Below, piece by piece: positions 23,607-31,898 of a DNA stretch of 31,898 nucleotides. The notes under the pieces are model-generated. The model searched no databases and was not told where the DNA came from. It was given only the letters and a program-made list of their open reading frames with translations. How positions within the stretch are numbered: position 1 is the stretch's first letter; every line of letters starts with the position of its first letter. This stretch comes from CAYJPA01 sp964371945 (GTDB taxonomy: Bacteria > Chloroflexota > Chloroflexia > Thermomicrobiales > UBA6265): assembly GCA_964371945.1 (NCBI GenBank), contig CAYJPA010000072.1, positions 1 through 31,898 of the forward strand, given 5' to 3'. A program made the position numbers and the translations under genes.

Positions 23607-24439
23607 ATGAATGTTTTGTAGATCAAAAAGCTGAACCGCCGGAGTGCGGTGAGGTTAACCGGATTGGCCGCGGGCGCCGCGGTCGTGACCGGTCTGGGCG
23701 TACGCTGGGGTCTGGTCTTCGCGGATGATGCTACGCCCGAGGCCGGGGAAACCGAGCACACTCATCGGACCTACGAGGGCGATGAGGGTCCTGAGCACTG
23801 GGGCGATCTTGATCCTACTTACAAGTCATGCTCAGGAGAAACCGCGCAAGCTCCGATCGACATCACGGGGGAAACAGGCGCGGATATCCCGAACATCGAG
23901 TTTTCCTACCAGCCAATTTCTCCACTCCACATCAAGAACAATGGACACGAGATCGAGATCAAGGCCGACACGGGCGGCCGCATCGTACTGGACGGGATCA
24001 CCTATGATCTCAAGCAATTTCATTTCCACCTACCGAGCGATCACTCGGTCGACGGCCAGAGCCAGACGATGGAGATGCATCTGGTCCACCCATCCGCCGA
24101 GAAAGCGTGGCCGTGGTCGGGGTGATGCTGGCCGAAGGCGCGGAGCATGCCGGGATGAAGGCGGTGTTCGATGTAATGCCGATCGTGGCGGGTCCGGCGC
24201 GAGAAGTGACCGGCGGCGTTGATCCCAGTGAGCTGCTGCCGGAAACGCGCACGAGGTATCGCCACATGGGATCACTGACCACTCCTCCCCGCTCGGAAGG
24301 CGCGCACTGGCTGCTTGTGACGAATGCGGCCGAGGTCTCCCCGGCACAGGTCGAAGCGTACCGGACGATCTTCGAACTGGATGCCTGTCCGGTGCAACTA
24401 CTCAACGACCGGACAAACCAGGAAGACACCACCCCGTAA
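23607..24439 (+). pseudogene. Alpha-carbonic anhydrase, Tat-type signal, disrupted
   Basis: Two frames together encode an exported alpha-class carbonic anhydrase (CO2 hydration, zinc enzyme). The first has a Tat-like signal (KLNRRSAVRLTGLAAGAAVV), GPEHWGDLDPTYKSCSGETA, QAPIDI, zinc ligands in LKQFHFHLPSDH and a third His in MEMHLVH. The second continues VAVVGVMLAEGAEHAGMKAV, SELLPETRTRYRHM, GSLTTPPRSEGAHWLLV and VEAYRTIF. One base is missing near 24098-24110. The Tat signal also lies upstream of the first usable start (GTG 23649): the only in-frame ATG (23607) is followed by a TAG at 23619-23621. The usual Cys of TPPCSEG is Arg, leaving Cys in YKSCSG unpaired. With two lesions it is probably a pseudogene. 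Confidence 0.87.
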
Positions 24440-24473
24440 AGAGCTCCAGTTCACAGTGATTGGACCAAGGGAG

Positions 24474-24501
24474 TTCAGCCCCGGCATGTGCCGGGGCTGA
24501 A
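24474..24501. terminator. Hairpin after the carbonic anhydrase gene
   Basis: TTCAGCCCCGGCA (24474-24486) and its perfect complement (24489-24501) form a 13-bp stem, followed by TTCGTT, 34 nt after the stop codon. Confidence 0.75.
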
Positions 24502-24664
24502 TTCGTTGCGATTCTGAAGCATTCAGGACCAAGCTATTGCGCGCACCAGACAGACAGCCGCTATGTTGGCAGTTGAGGGGTGTTTCAGCCGGTCAGGAGC
24601 GGAGCCCTCTGAGTGCATCTTTCTTCGCTTCCGGCCGGCGCCAGGACATCGAGAGGCAACGACA

Positions 24665-25585
24665 ATGGCCGATCTGCCGCAAAATCCAATTCGAATGCTT
24701 GTCCCCATTGATGGCACGCCGCTGGGTGATCACGCGATCGCGTACGCCGCGTCGATCGCGCGAGCCGGCGACGATGTTCTGCTGTTGCACGTCGCGCCAA
24801 GCCCGAAGCCGCCGCAAACGTTTCGCGGATTCGATATGCCGATGACCGATCAAGACATCGAGAAGCTCGAGGATCATGCGAAACGAGTTACGGAGAGGGC
24901 CGCGACCTTCTGGATTGAGCTCATTCCGCGGATCACCCAATACGTTGCCTTCGGCGACCCGGCGGATCGAATCCTGCAATTGACGACGACAGAGCAAATC
25001 GATTTCATCGTTATGGCGAGTCACGCCCGGGGTGTCCTCGGCCGGTGGCGATACGGAAGCGTCACCGATGAAGTCGCTCGCTCCGCGCGCGTTCCGGTAC
25101 TGATTGTCCGGCCATTCGATGCCGAATCCACGTTTGGTCCGGCGGCGATCAGTCGATTCATCGTTCCGCTCGACGGTTCGGAGCTGGCTGATCGCGCGGT
25201 CCCGATCGCTGAAGATCTGGCGAAGCGAATGGGGCGACCGATCCATTTGATCCGCGTTTCTCCAGGCGCATTGGCGCCAGGGCTTTCCTTCGGCGAGGTT
25301 GCCGCCGATGCCGTTTCGCACGATGCCGCGATCGCGGCGGAGCACAACGCTGGCTATGCGCTTGAGGAGATCGCGGTCCAGATCCAGGCTGCCGGGATAT
25401 CGGTGACGTGGGATGTTGAGATCGGAGACGCCGTGCAGCGGATCTGTGAAACGGCGAACCACGGTGATGTCATCGTGCTGGCGAGTCACGGACGCGGTGG
25501 TTTGGACCGGGTGGTGCACGGAAGCGTCACCGAGAAGTTGGTCCGCAGGGCCGAAGCTCCAGTCGTGGTCGTTCCAAGTAATTAG
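24665..25585 (+). CDS. Universal stress protein, tandem UspA domains
   Basis: A 306-residue cytosolic protein made of two UspA domains (about 9-148 and 160-304). I start it at the ATG at 24665 (MADLPQNPIRMLVPIDGTPL); the frame upstream has no family similarity. Domain 1 has MLVPIDGT, VLLLHVAPS, IDFIVMASHARGVLGRW and RYGSVTDEVARSARVPVLIV. Domain 2 has FIVPLDGSELADRAVPIAED, VIVLASHGRGGLDR and VVHGSVTEKLVRRAEAPVVV. Domain 2 keeps the G-2x-G-9x-G(S) nucleotide-binding pattern of ATP-binding Usp proteins better than domain 1. It stands alone between two hairpin terminators. Its role is stress survival, by family. Confidence 0.95.
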   Translation: MADLPQNPIRMLVPIDGTPLGDHAIAYAASIARAGDDVLLLHVAPSPKPPQTFRGFDMPMTDQDIEKLEDHAKRVTERAATFWIELIPRITQYVAFGDPADRILQLTTTEQIDFIVMASHARGVLGRWRYGSVTDEVARSARVPVLIVRPFDAESTFGPAAISRFIVPLDGSELADRAVPIAEDLAKRMGRPIHLIRVSPGALAPGLSFGEVAADAVSHDAAIAAEHNAGYALEEIAVQIQAAGISVTWDVEIGDAVQRICETANHGDVIVLASHGRGGLDRVVHGSVTEKLVRRAEAPVVVVPSN

Positions 25586-25603
25586 CTAGAAGATCGACCT
25601 CCG

Positions 25604-25643
25604 CACTGAGCCGGCCGTCTGGTCACAGACGGTCGGCTCAGTG
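25604..25643 (+). terminator. Strong terminator after the universal stress protein gene
   Basis: CACTGAGCCGGCCGTCTG (25604-25621) and its complement (25626-25643, one G-T pair) form an 18-bp stem with a GTCA loop, followed by TTGTTG. Confidence 0.88.
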
Positions 25644-25670
25644 TTGTTGCGATGTGAGAGCGCTCATCAA

Positions 25671-25729
25671 CCGGAGGCTACGCCGCGCCAAGAGGGCGCC
25701 CAGCCCTTCCTGGGCTGAGAACGCTTCCG
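25671..25729. repeat. 59-nt dispersed intergenic repeat, copy 2
   Basis: It aligns without gaps to 5844-5902 at about 81% identity. This copy contains a perfect small hairpin GCCCAG/CTGGGC (25698-25703, 25710-25715). Confidence 0.65.
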
Positions 25730-25763
25730 GCAAATATCGCGACACATTCGCAACTTGCCAAAG

Positions 25764-25801
25764 GTGAAGCCGGCCGCCCGATGTAAGGCGGCCGGTTTCA
25801 C
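25764..25801. terminator. Terminator of the SIMPL-domain gene
   Basis: GTGAAGCCGGCCGCC (25764-25778) and its complement (25787-25801, one G-T pair) form a 15-bp stem with an 8-nt loop. It ends 5 nt beyond the stop of the minus-strand SIMPL gene. Confidence 0.8.
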
Positions 25802-25806
25802 TTGGG

Positions 25807-26568
25807 CTAGATCAGCTCGAAGGCGACCGTGACGTCGACCACGATTTCGACGGTGCCGCCGTAAATTGGCGCTCCGCCGCCGCCGCCCAAACCGTCGCTT
25901 TCGCCGTACCCGTACCCATACCCCAGCGGCGCATAGCTCACGCCCTCGCTCATGGCGATAACCTGACCGACCTCTTTGCCGGCGATCGCCGCAAGTTGCC
26001 CAGCGCGATCGCTTGCGTTTTGCACCGCGAGCTCGCGAGCCTCACGTTCGGCAGCCGTTGGGTCGGAGACTGAGAACGAAACTGAGTAGACATCGGTCGC
26101 GCCCGCTTCGATCGCCGCGCCGATCACGGCGCCGATCTCCTCAGAGGGCAGCCCGCTCTGCCAGTCAATGTTTCGAATCGTGACGCTCACCTGATTGGAA
26201 ACCGTGTAACCGACGATCGGGGCAATTGGTTGCGACTCTTGCTTGCTGTAGTCGCGAACCGAGTAGACGCTGAAATATGCGGTCTGGATATCGCCGGCGG
26301 CGACACCAGCCTCCTTCACGGCCGCGATGATGGCGGCCAGCTTCGCATTCGATTCCTCGAGCGCTTCTGGAACCGTGGGCCGCGTGGCTTCGGCGCCGAG
26401 CGTGAAGGAAGCCGTGTCAGGTTTGGCCGTGACCGAACCGCTTCCGAGTACCGTCACCCTTCCCGTCGCGTTCCCTGCGACAGCGGTCGCGTCCTGAGCC
26501 GACGCCAACGTTGGGAGTGCGAGCGCCGCGAACAACGTAACTAAGACAAACCATCTCAATGATCTCAT
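25807..26568 (-). CDS. Exported SIMPL-domain (DUF541) protein
   Basis: I start the gene at the ATG at 26566-26568 (GGAG 8 nt upstream), which gives a 253-residue protein with a clean signal peptide (LRWFVLVTLFAALALPTLASAQ). The SIMPL/DUF541 domain fills the rest: GRVTVLGSGSVTAKPDTASF, TLGAEATRPTVPEALEESNA and KLAAIIAAVKEAGVAAGDIQ, then YTVSNQVSVTIRNID, the GAVIGAAIEAGATDVYSVSF segment and the Ala-rich helix. A Gly/Tyr-rich loop (YGYGYGESDGLGGGGG) sits before the final strand TVEIVVDVTVAFEL. The family is periplasmic or extracellular and linked to oxidative stress and membrane integrity in other bacteria, with no known enzymatic activity. It has its own terminator and is divergent from hyuA. 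Confidence 0.93.
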   Translation of the reverse strand: MRSLRWFVLVTLFAALALPTLASAQDATAVAGNATGRVTVLGSGSVTAKPDTASFTLGAEATRPTVPEALEESNAKLAAIIAAVKEAGVAAGDIQTAYFSVYSVRDYSKQESQPIAPIVGYTVSNQVSVTIRNIDWQSGLPSEEIGAVIGAAIEAGATDVYSVSFSVSDPTAAEREARELAVQNASDRAGQLAAIAGKEVGQVIAMSEGVSYAPLGYGYGYGESDGLGGGGGAPIYGGTVEIVVDVTVAFELI

Positions 26569-26786
26569 CGTCACTTCTCCTGGACTGGAACGACCAATCC
26601 GGTCGCTCATCTTCGGGTACTCAAGGCCGTCGGCGACATTGTGCGCGGGGCTGGCATTCACGCGCGTCGCATCGACCTAACGTTGCATATCAATAACGTA
26701 CCAGGAAGACAAATGGTGCCGCATTCATCGAGGGTTTGCGACAATGGCGACCTCACGGAGCATTGATCGATGGAAGGGGCCGAACT

Positions 26787-28823
26787 GTGATCGCGATGGC
26801 CGTCGAGGTCGGTGGGACCTTCACCGATCTGATCTGGTTGGATGAGACCGGTCAGGTTCACGCGCACAAGGTGCCGTCCGTGACGAGCGACCCCTCGATC
26901 GGCGTGATCGCCGGATTGGAGGAAGCACTGGGCGATCGGATTCGCGATGTGTCGGCCGTCTTCCACGGATCGACCGTCGCGACGAACGCCGTGCTTGAAC
27001 GCAAGGGCTGCCGCGCCGGACTCCTGACGACCCGCGGCTTCGGCGATGTGCTGATCACTCAGCGGCAACTTCGGGACAATGTCTATTCGGTCGTTTCCAA
27101 AAAGCCGGCCCCGATCATTCCGCTCTCCCTGACCGGCGAGGCAACCGAGCGGATTACCGTGAAGGGCGAGATCCAGACGCCGCTGGACGAGGCGCAGCTC
27201 GTCGCGGAAGTCGAGCGACTTGTCGAAGAGCGCGGCATCGAAGCGCTCGCGATCTGCTTTCTCCACTCATACCGCGATCCGGTCCACGAGCTGAGGGCGC
27301 GAGAGCTAATCACGGACCGGTTTCCGGGGATACCGGTCGTGCTTTCGAGCGATGTTCTGCCGGCCTTCCGCGAGTACGAGCGCGCCAGCACCACGGCGAT
27401 CGCCGCCTATTTGTCGCCCAAGATCGGCACCTACCTGAGCCACCTCGAGGGGCACCTGGCGGATCGCGCGGTACGGGCGCCGCTGTTCGTGATGCAGTCG
27501 TCCGGCGGAATTCTGCCGAGCAGCGGGATCCGAGCGCGGCCGACCGAAATGCTCAATTCCGGACCGGCGGCGGGCGTGATCGCGGCGATTCGCATCGCGG
27601 AGCGGTTGGGTGATCAGAATCTGATCACGCTCGACATGGGCGGCACCAGCACCGATGTCTGCCTGATCCGAAACGGGGCCGCCGAGATTACATCCGAGCG
27701 GGCGCTCGACGGATTGCCGGTCGGGATGCCAAGTGTCGATATCGCGAATGTCGGAGCGGGCGGCGGCAGCATTGCCTGGGTTGACCGAGGCGGCATGTTG
27801 CAGGTCGGACCGCAAAGTGCGGGCGCAAATCCGGGGCCGGCCTGCTACGGACACCGGGGAACAAGCCCGACGACGACCGATGCGGTGGTCCATCTCGGGT
27901 GGATCCGGCCGCACCACTTTCTTGGCGGGCGAATGCGGCTCTTTCCCGATCGATCGGATGCGGCGCTCTCTCATCTCGCCGCGGTACTCGGACAGCCGGT
28001 CGATTCGACTGCACAGGCGGTCATCGATATCGGAGCGGCCCATATCAACCGCGCGGTCCGGCTCGTTTCGGTGCAGCGAGGTCACGATCCGCGCGGTTAC
28101 GCGCTCTACGCCTACGGTGGGATGGGTCCGCTGGTCGGGGCGCTCGTTGCGGACGAGATGCGGATTCGGCGGGTGATCTTGCCGCCGTATCCCGGGCTCT
28201 TTTCCGCACTCGGATTGCTGGTCGCGGATCTCGAACGGACCTTCCGCCAAACGAGCTTCGCATCGCTCACCTCTGAGATCGTGTTGGAGGTGGATGGGAT
28301 CTTCGCGCGGTTGCGGTCAGAAGCGGAAGCGGAGTTCGGCGGATACGGATATAGCCCGGAGCAAATCGAGGTCGAAACCCAGCTCGAAATGCGCTATCGC
28401 GGTCAAGGATTCGAGCTCGTTGTTCCCGTTGAACTGGAGCAGTTGGCGGCCGGCGGCGTTAACTATCTAGCCAATCAGTTCCATATCGCACATCTCGCGC
28501 GGTACGGTGCGCGGGCGCCGATCGATGCGATCGAGATCGTCACCTATCGCCTGGTCGCGCGAGTGCCCGGCGGGCGCGGTGCACTGGAGCACCTCGAACG
28601 GAATGAGAGTGGGAAGGTTGCTGCCGAAAACGCGACGGTGACGTACCGAGGCGAGAAAGCTCCGTGCCGGTTCTACTGGCGGGAGAACCTACCGAAGGGA
28701 TTCGCGAGCGCGGGACTGGCCATTATCGAAGAGCCCACCGCGACCACGCTCGTTCCGCCCGGTTGGCGGTTCACGGTCGGGGCCGCGGGCGCGATCGTGC
28801 TCGAGAAGGACGCAACGGAATGA
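26787..28823 (+). CDS. hyuA: Hydantoinase/oxoprolinase subunit A
   Basis: A 678-residue protein, the usual length for the family. I chose the GTG at 26787 because GGAAGGGG (26772-26779) lies 7 nt upstream and the N-terminus then reads IAMAVEVGGTFTDLIW, the ATP-binding opening of HyuA. HGSTVATNAVLERKG (from residue 60), the acyl-phosphate-type LDMGGTSTD (282-290) and NPGPACYG-like segments follow. HyuA works with HyuB to open five-membered cyclic amides (N-methylhydantoin, 5-oxoproline) using ATP; acetone- and acetophenone-carboxylase subunits are relatives, so the substrate is not certain. The stop overlaps the hyuB start (ATGA), so translation is coupled. It is cytosolic. Confidence 0.93.
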   Translation: MIAMAVEVGGTFTDLIWLDETGQVHAHKVPSVTSDPSIGVIAGLEEALGDRIRDVSAVFHGSTVATNAVLERKGCRAGLLTTRGFGDVLITQRQLRDNVYSVVSKKPAPIIPLSLTGEATERITVKGEIQTPLDEAQLVAEVERLVEERGIEALAICFLHSYRDPVHELRARELITDRFPGIPVVLSSDVLPAFREYERASTTAIAAYLSPKIGTYLSHLEGHLADRAVRAPLFVMQSSGGILPSSGIRARPTEMLNSGPAAGVIAAIRIAERLGDQNLITLDMGGTSTDVCLIRNGAAEITSERALDGLPVGMPSVDIANVGAGGGSIAWVDRGGMLQVGPQSAGANPGPACYGHRGTSPTTTDAVVHLGWIRPHHFLGGRMRLFPDRSDAALSHLAAVLGQPVDSTAQAVIDIGAAHINRAVRLVSVQRGHDPRGYALYAYGGMGPLVGALVADEMRIRRVILPPYPGLFSALGLLVADLERTFRQTSFASLTSEIVLEVDGIFARLRSEAEAEFGGYGYSPEQIEVETQLEMRYRGQGFELVVPVELEQLAAGGVNYLANQFHIAHLARYGARAPIDAIEIVTYRLVARVPGGRGALEHLERNESGKVAAENATVTYRGEKAPCRFYWRENLPKGFASAGLAIIEEPTATTLVPPGWRFTVGAAGAIVLEKDATE

Positions 28824-30478
28824 AGATGGACGCTTCGACTTTCAATATCGTCAGTCAGGGTCTCGCCGCGATCGCGCAGGAGATGGGCGAGAAGCTGGTC
28901 CGCTCCGCTTACTCGACCATCATCCGCGAGGCACGCGATTGCTCGACCTCGCTACTGGACGCCAACGGACGGGTGATCGCGCAGGCGCAGTTTTGCCCGA
29001 TCCATATGAATTCGTTCAGCACCGTGTTTGAAGCGTTTGCCAAACGTTACGATCTCAGCACTATCCGCCGAAATGAAGCCCTGTTGACCAACGATCCGTA
29101 TAGCGGCGGTCAGCACCTCAACGATTTCGTGCTCTTCACCCCAATTTTTCATGAGGACGAATTGATTGCATACAGCGCCAGCATCGGACATCACATCGAT
29201 GTCGGCGGCGGCGCGGCCGGGCCGAACGCATCGGCCGGGGACATCTTTGCCGAGGGGCTCCGGATTCCGTTGATCCGGTTCGAGCTCGATCGCGATATGG
29301 GAAGCGGCGTGCTCGAGCAGATGATCCGCGGGAATGTCCGCCCGCCCGATATGGTGCTCGGCGACGTCTACGCGCAGATCACCGCGAACAAAACCGGAGA
29401 GACCCGATTGCTGGAGCTGATCGAGCGCTTCGGCAAAGAGCAGGTGCTCACCGCCGCGCACGAGGTTCAGGCGTATTCGGAGCGACTGGCGCGGGAAGCG
29501 ATCCTGGCGATTCCTGACGGCGAATACGAGGGCGAGGATTTCGTCGACGACAACGGCTTCACCGGCGAACCGCTTCGGGTGGCGGTGAAGATCACGGTCA
29601 GCGGCGATTCGATGCGGCTCGATTTCAGCGGCAGCGCGCCGCAGACACGCGGCATCATCAATTCGCCGCATACGTCGTCGCTTTCGTCGGCGTTGGGCGC
29701 GGTCGCGCTCTTGCTGGGCGGCGGCGAGATTCCGGTCAACGACGGCATCTACCGTCCGGTCGACATCCACATCCCGTACGGCTCGTTTCTCAATCCGAGC
29801 CGGCCGGTCGCGGTGCGCGCACGCAATAATGCCTGCAGCCGCGTCTACAACGTGGTGATGCTGGCGATGGCTTCCGCCATGCCGGACAAGGTGATGACCT
29901 CCGGCACGGATACGACCAACGCGGTCGGAATGGGGCAGATGACCGACGATGCCTATCGCGTGTTCATGGAGGTGGTCGGCGGGGGATGGGGATCGTGCGC
30001 GACCGCGGACGGGGCCGATCTGGTCGATTGCCCGCTCGCGAATTGCAGCAATATCCCGGTCGAGGCGCTCGAAACCGACTACCCGTTCATGCAGATCGAG
30101 GAGTACGGCATGCGGCGCGGTTCGGCCGGCGCGGGCAAATTCCGCGGCGGGTTGGGCGCGCACCGCGTCTACCGGATCTTGGACAATAACGTGACCTTCA
30201 ACTGCTACTCGGACCGCTTCAAGATCGCGCCGTGGGGGCTGTTCGGCGGGCAGCCGGGGCAGGTGTCGCGCTTTTTGGTGGAACGCGACGGCGAAACGAT
30301 CGCCGTGCCCTCCAAATCGAACTTTCCGCTCCGCAAAGGCGATCTGCTGATCGTCGATACCGCCGGCGGAGGCGGCTACGGCAATCCCCGAGAGCGTGCG
30401 CGCGAGCTGGTGCTGGCCGACATCGAGAACGGCTACGTGACGGTGCAGGAAGCGCGGGAGGTGTACGGGGTCGACTAG
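28820..30478 (+). CDS. hyuB: Hydantoinase/oxoprolinase subunit B
   Basis: A 552-residue HyuB-type protein overlapping hyuA by 4 nt. Recognisable blocks are FNIVSQGLAAIAQEMGEKLV, ARDCSTSLLDANGRVIAQ, NDPYSGGQHLNDFVLFTPIF, SIGHHIDVGGGAAGPNA, the LRLDFSGSAPQTRGIINSP-like motif, and near the end FRGGLGAHRVYRI and GGGGYGNPRERA. All are typical of the hydantoinase B / N-methylhydantoinase beta family. The histidines in GGQHLND and IGHHID are conserved metal-site residues in the family. It completes the ATP-dependent cyclic-amide hydrolase with HyuA. The gene ends in a GTCGACTAGTCGAC palindrome and is followed after 102 nt by the CRISPR array, which points towards it. Confidence 0.94.
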   Translation: MKMDASTFNIVSQGLAAIAQEMGEKLVRSAYSTIIREARDCSTSLLDANGRVIAQAQFCPIHMNSFSTVFEAFAKRYDLSTIRRNEALLTNDPYSGGQHLNDFVLFTPIFHEDELIAYSASIGHHIDVGGGAAGPNASAGDIFAEGLRIPLIRFELDRDMGSGVLEQMIRGNVRPPDMVLGDVYAQITANKTGETRLLELIERFGKEQVLTAAHEVQAYSERLAREAILAIPDGEYEGEDFVDDNGFTGEPLRVAVKITVSGDSMRLDFSGSAPQTRGIINSPHTSSLSSALGAVALLLGGGEIPVNDGIYRPVDIHIPYGSFLNPSRPVAVRARNNACSRVYNVVMLAMASAMPDKVMTSGTDTTNAVGMGQMTDDAYRVFMEVVGGGWGSCATADGADLVDCPLANCSNIPVEALETDYPFMQIEEYGMRRGSAGAGKFRGGLGAHRVYRILDNNVTFNCYSDRFKIAPWGLFGGQPGQVSRFLVERDGETIAVPSKSNFPLRKGDLLIVDTAGGGGYGNPRERARELVLADIENGYVTVQEAREVYGVD

Positions 30479-30500
30479 TCGACAAGACGGCCAGTCGACC

Positions 30501-30537
30501 AGGAGGTACGTTGATCGAGGACGCAACCCCGACATAA
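30501..30537 (+). other. Orphan ribosome binding site with an 8-codon mini-ORF
   Basis: AGGAGGT (30501-30507) is followed by TTG (30511-30513) and a frame that stops after eight codons (IEDATPT). It may be the cut-off start of a former third gene of the hyu operon, or chance. Confidence 0.3.
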
Positions 30538-30580
30538 GTCGATGGTCAAGAGATCGATAACTGGGGTGAACCACAAGCCC

Positions 30581-30617
30581 ACTCCAGTCCCCACCCAGCG
30601 ATCATACAGGGTGCGAC
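30581..30617 (-). repeat. Degenerate terminal CRISPR repeat
   Basis: This 37-nt unit matches the array repeat fully at its right end (GTGCGAC, CAGG) but has about seven changes, concentrated in its left third. Degeneration of the last repeat is typical of the leader-distal end. Confidence 0.85.
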
Positions 30618-31898
30618 GCCGGACCGGGCCGACGACAAGCGGATCGTATACGTTTCAATCCTCACCCTGCGATCAAACAGGGTGCGACTAGCGAGATGTC
30701 GAGCGCGGCCTATCGCCGGCTGATGTTTCAATCCTCACCCTGCGATCAAACAGGGTGCGACGTGTATGCCGCCCTGGATTGGGCGAAAGCGTACAAAGTT
30801 TCAATCCTCACCCTGCGATCAAACAGGGTGCGACGCGGGGCGTGCGTCAAGATTTCCCGGCTGACGTAAGGGTTTCAATCCTCACCCTGCGATCAAACAG
30901 GGTGCGACTTGCTGAGAGACATCGGGCGAAACGCTATGTAACTTGTTTCAATCCTCACCCTGCGATCAAACAGGGTGCGACACGACGAGTTGATGTCGAG
31001 GCGCTTCGGAAACGAGTTTCAATCCTCACCCTGCGATCAAACAGGGTGCGACCGCTCCAACAATTGAGCGGGTCCGTAGGCAATAGCGTTTCAATCCTCA
31101 CCCTGCGATCAAACAGGGTGCGACTGGCGAACACGGCCGGCATCGAAACCCGCATGATCATGTTTCAATCCTCACCCTGCGATCAAACAGGGTGCGACGC
31201 CTGAATCGCGCCGTCGACCGGCTCCTTCATTTTGTTTCAATCCTCACCCTGCGATCAAACAGGGTGCGACGCGTACCGTGCCAACACCGCGGAGCGTTGC
31301 TGGCCGTTTCAATCCTCACCCTGCGATCAAACAGGGTGCGACGAGCGTTCCTTTCGGTGATGCACTGCGAGATAGAGGTTTCAATCCTCACCCTGCGATC
31401 AAACAGGGTGCGACCGCCTACCGTGCGGCATGTGTTGAAGCCGCCCGCTTTGTTTCAATCCTCACCCTGCGATCAAACAGGGTGCGACCCGACTTCGCGG
31501 AGCCGATGTTCGCGGTGGCACGGTTCGTTTCAATCCTCACCCTGCGATCAAACAGGGTGCGACCGGGGCCAAGCGGCCCAATGACGTGCGGGTGCTCTTG
31601 GTTTCAATCCTCACCCTGCGATCAAACAGGGTGCGACAACCGAACGGCGGGGTGATGCTCGACTTGCACTATGTTTCAATCCTCACCCTGCGATCAAACA
31701 GGGTGCGACACCGCTTGCGGCAACAGATGGGGCTTGCCCTTCCAGTTTCAATCCTCACCCTGCGATCAAACAGGGTGCGACGACCCGTAATCAGTACTTG
31801 CAACGGGTGAAGGATGTTTCAATCCTCACCCTGCGATCAAACAGGGTGCGACGACCTGACCAAACTCGGCCGGCTTACCTTCGCTGATGTTTCAATCC
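30581..31898 (-). CRISPR. CRISPR array, 37-nt repeat, 18 spacers, cut by the window edge
   Basis: There are 17 identical 37-nt repeats (first 30652-30688, last 31816-31852), a degenerate repeat at 30581-30617 and a cut repeat from 31889. In plus orientation the repeat starts GTTTCAATCCTCACCC and ends CAAACAGGGTGCGAC. Spacers, left to right, are 34, 36, 36, 37, 36, 34, 35, 37, 35, 35, 35, 37, 38, 37, 35, 35, 34 and 36 nt. On the minus strand the repeat ends in ATTGAAAC, the usual 8-nt crRNA 5' handle of type I and III systems, and its core CACCCTG/CAGGGTG forms a perfect 7-bp hairpin for processing. Together with the degenerate left end, this means the array is transcribed leftward from a leader beyond the right edge. 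No cas gene is in the window, so the type is undetermined. The apparent ORFs here are only the repeat translated. Confidence 0.99.

Noticed and set aside
28952..30574. 540-residue minus-strand ORF opposite hyuB
   Set aside because: It is the antisense shadow of a well-supported hyuB gene in GC-rich sequence; its His/Arg/Asp-rich composition is typical of such shadows.
30755..31810. Apparent proteins with a repeated NPHPAIKQGA or ILTLRSNRVR motif
   Set aside because: They are the CRISPR repeat and spacers read in open frames; the 37-nt repeat shifts frame between copies and there are no proper starts.

Overview
The window looks like chromosomal DNA of a free-living, moderately high-GC bacterium. 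Its gene families fit the Chloroflexota (Thermomicrobia/Sphaerobacter-like): Tat-exported proteins, SH3b/NlpC-P60 wall hydrolases, family-5 ABC transporters, HyuA/HyuB and a long CRISPR array with an ATTGAAAC-type repeat. No rRNA, tRNA or marker protein is present, so this placement is an inference from gene content and style only.

Layout. Positions 1-1800 are gene-poor, with one unrecognised minus-strand gene and a truncated alpha/beta hydrolase. Positions 1802-5475 hold a four-gene plus-strand locus of secreted proteins: two WxL-domain-like proteins, a DUF916-like Ig-fold protein, and an acidic protein with four spaced DPxLAG repeats and a C-terminal beta domain. This is the best candidate in the window for a little-described multi-protein surface system. 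Positions 5476-8058 hold an IS1182-type transposase remnant, a membrane protein with a good promoter, a doubtful small exported protein, and a hairpin-rich leader. Positions 8059-10836 encode a 925-residue wall hydrolase with seven SH3b domains, a Thr/Glu repeat linker and an NlpC/P60 catalytic domain.

Positions 11116-14569 hold a DUF2200 gene broken by one stop codon, a small DUF6582-like gene, several intergenic repeats, an orphan Tat-exported protein and a DUF1992 gene. Positions 14837-19863 form an ABC importer operon: a strong promoter, a long leader, the substrate-binding protein, an intra-operonic terminator, two permeases and a frameshifted Gfo/Idh/MocA oxidoreductase. No ATPase gene is present here. 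Positions 19899-24439 hold an MBL-fold hydrolase, a frameshifted DUF3303-like gene, a Tat-exported PQQ-type beta-propeller protein and a disrupted alpha-carbonic anhydrase. Positions 24665-26568 hold a tandem universal stress protein and a SIMPL-domain protein, each flanked by clear hairpin terminators. Positions 26787-30478 hold the overlapping pair hyuA-hyuB, an ATP-dependent hydantoinase/oxoprolinase-type enzyme.

The window ends in a CRISPR array (30581-31898, cut by the window edge) with one degenerate terminal repeat, 17 full repeats and 18 spacers. Repeat polarity and the degenerate left end place the leader to the right, outside the window. No cas gene is visible. At least four genes recognised by family are broken by a single change (one nonsense codon, three apparent one-base deletions, two of them in GGGG runs). 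This means either recent gene decay or base-level errors in the assembly.
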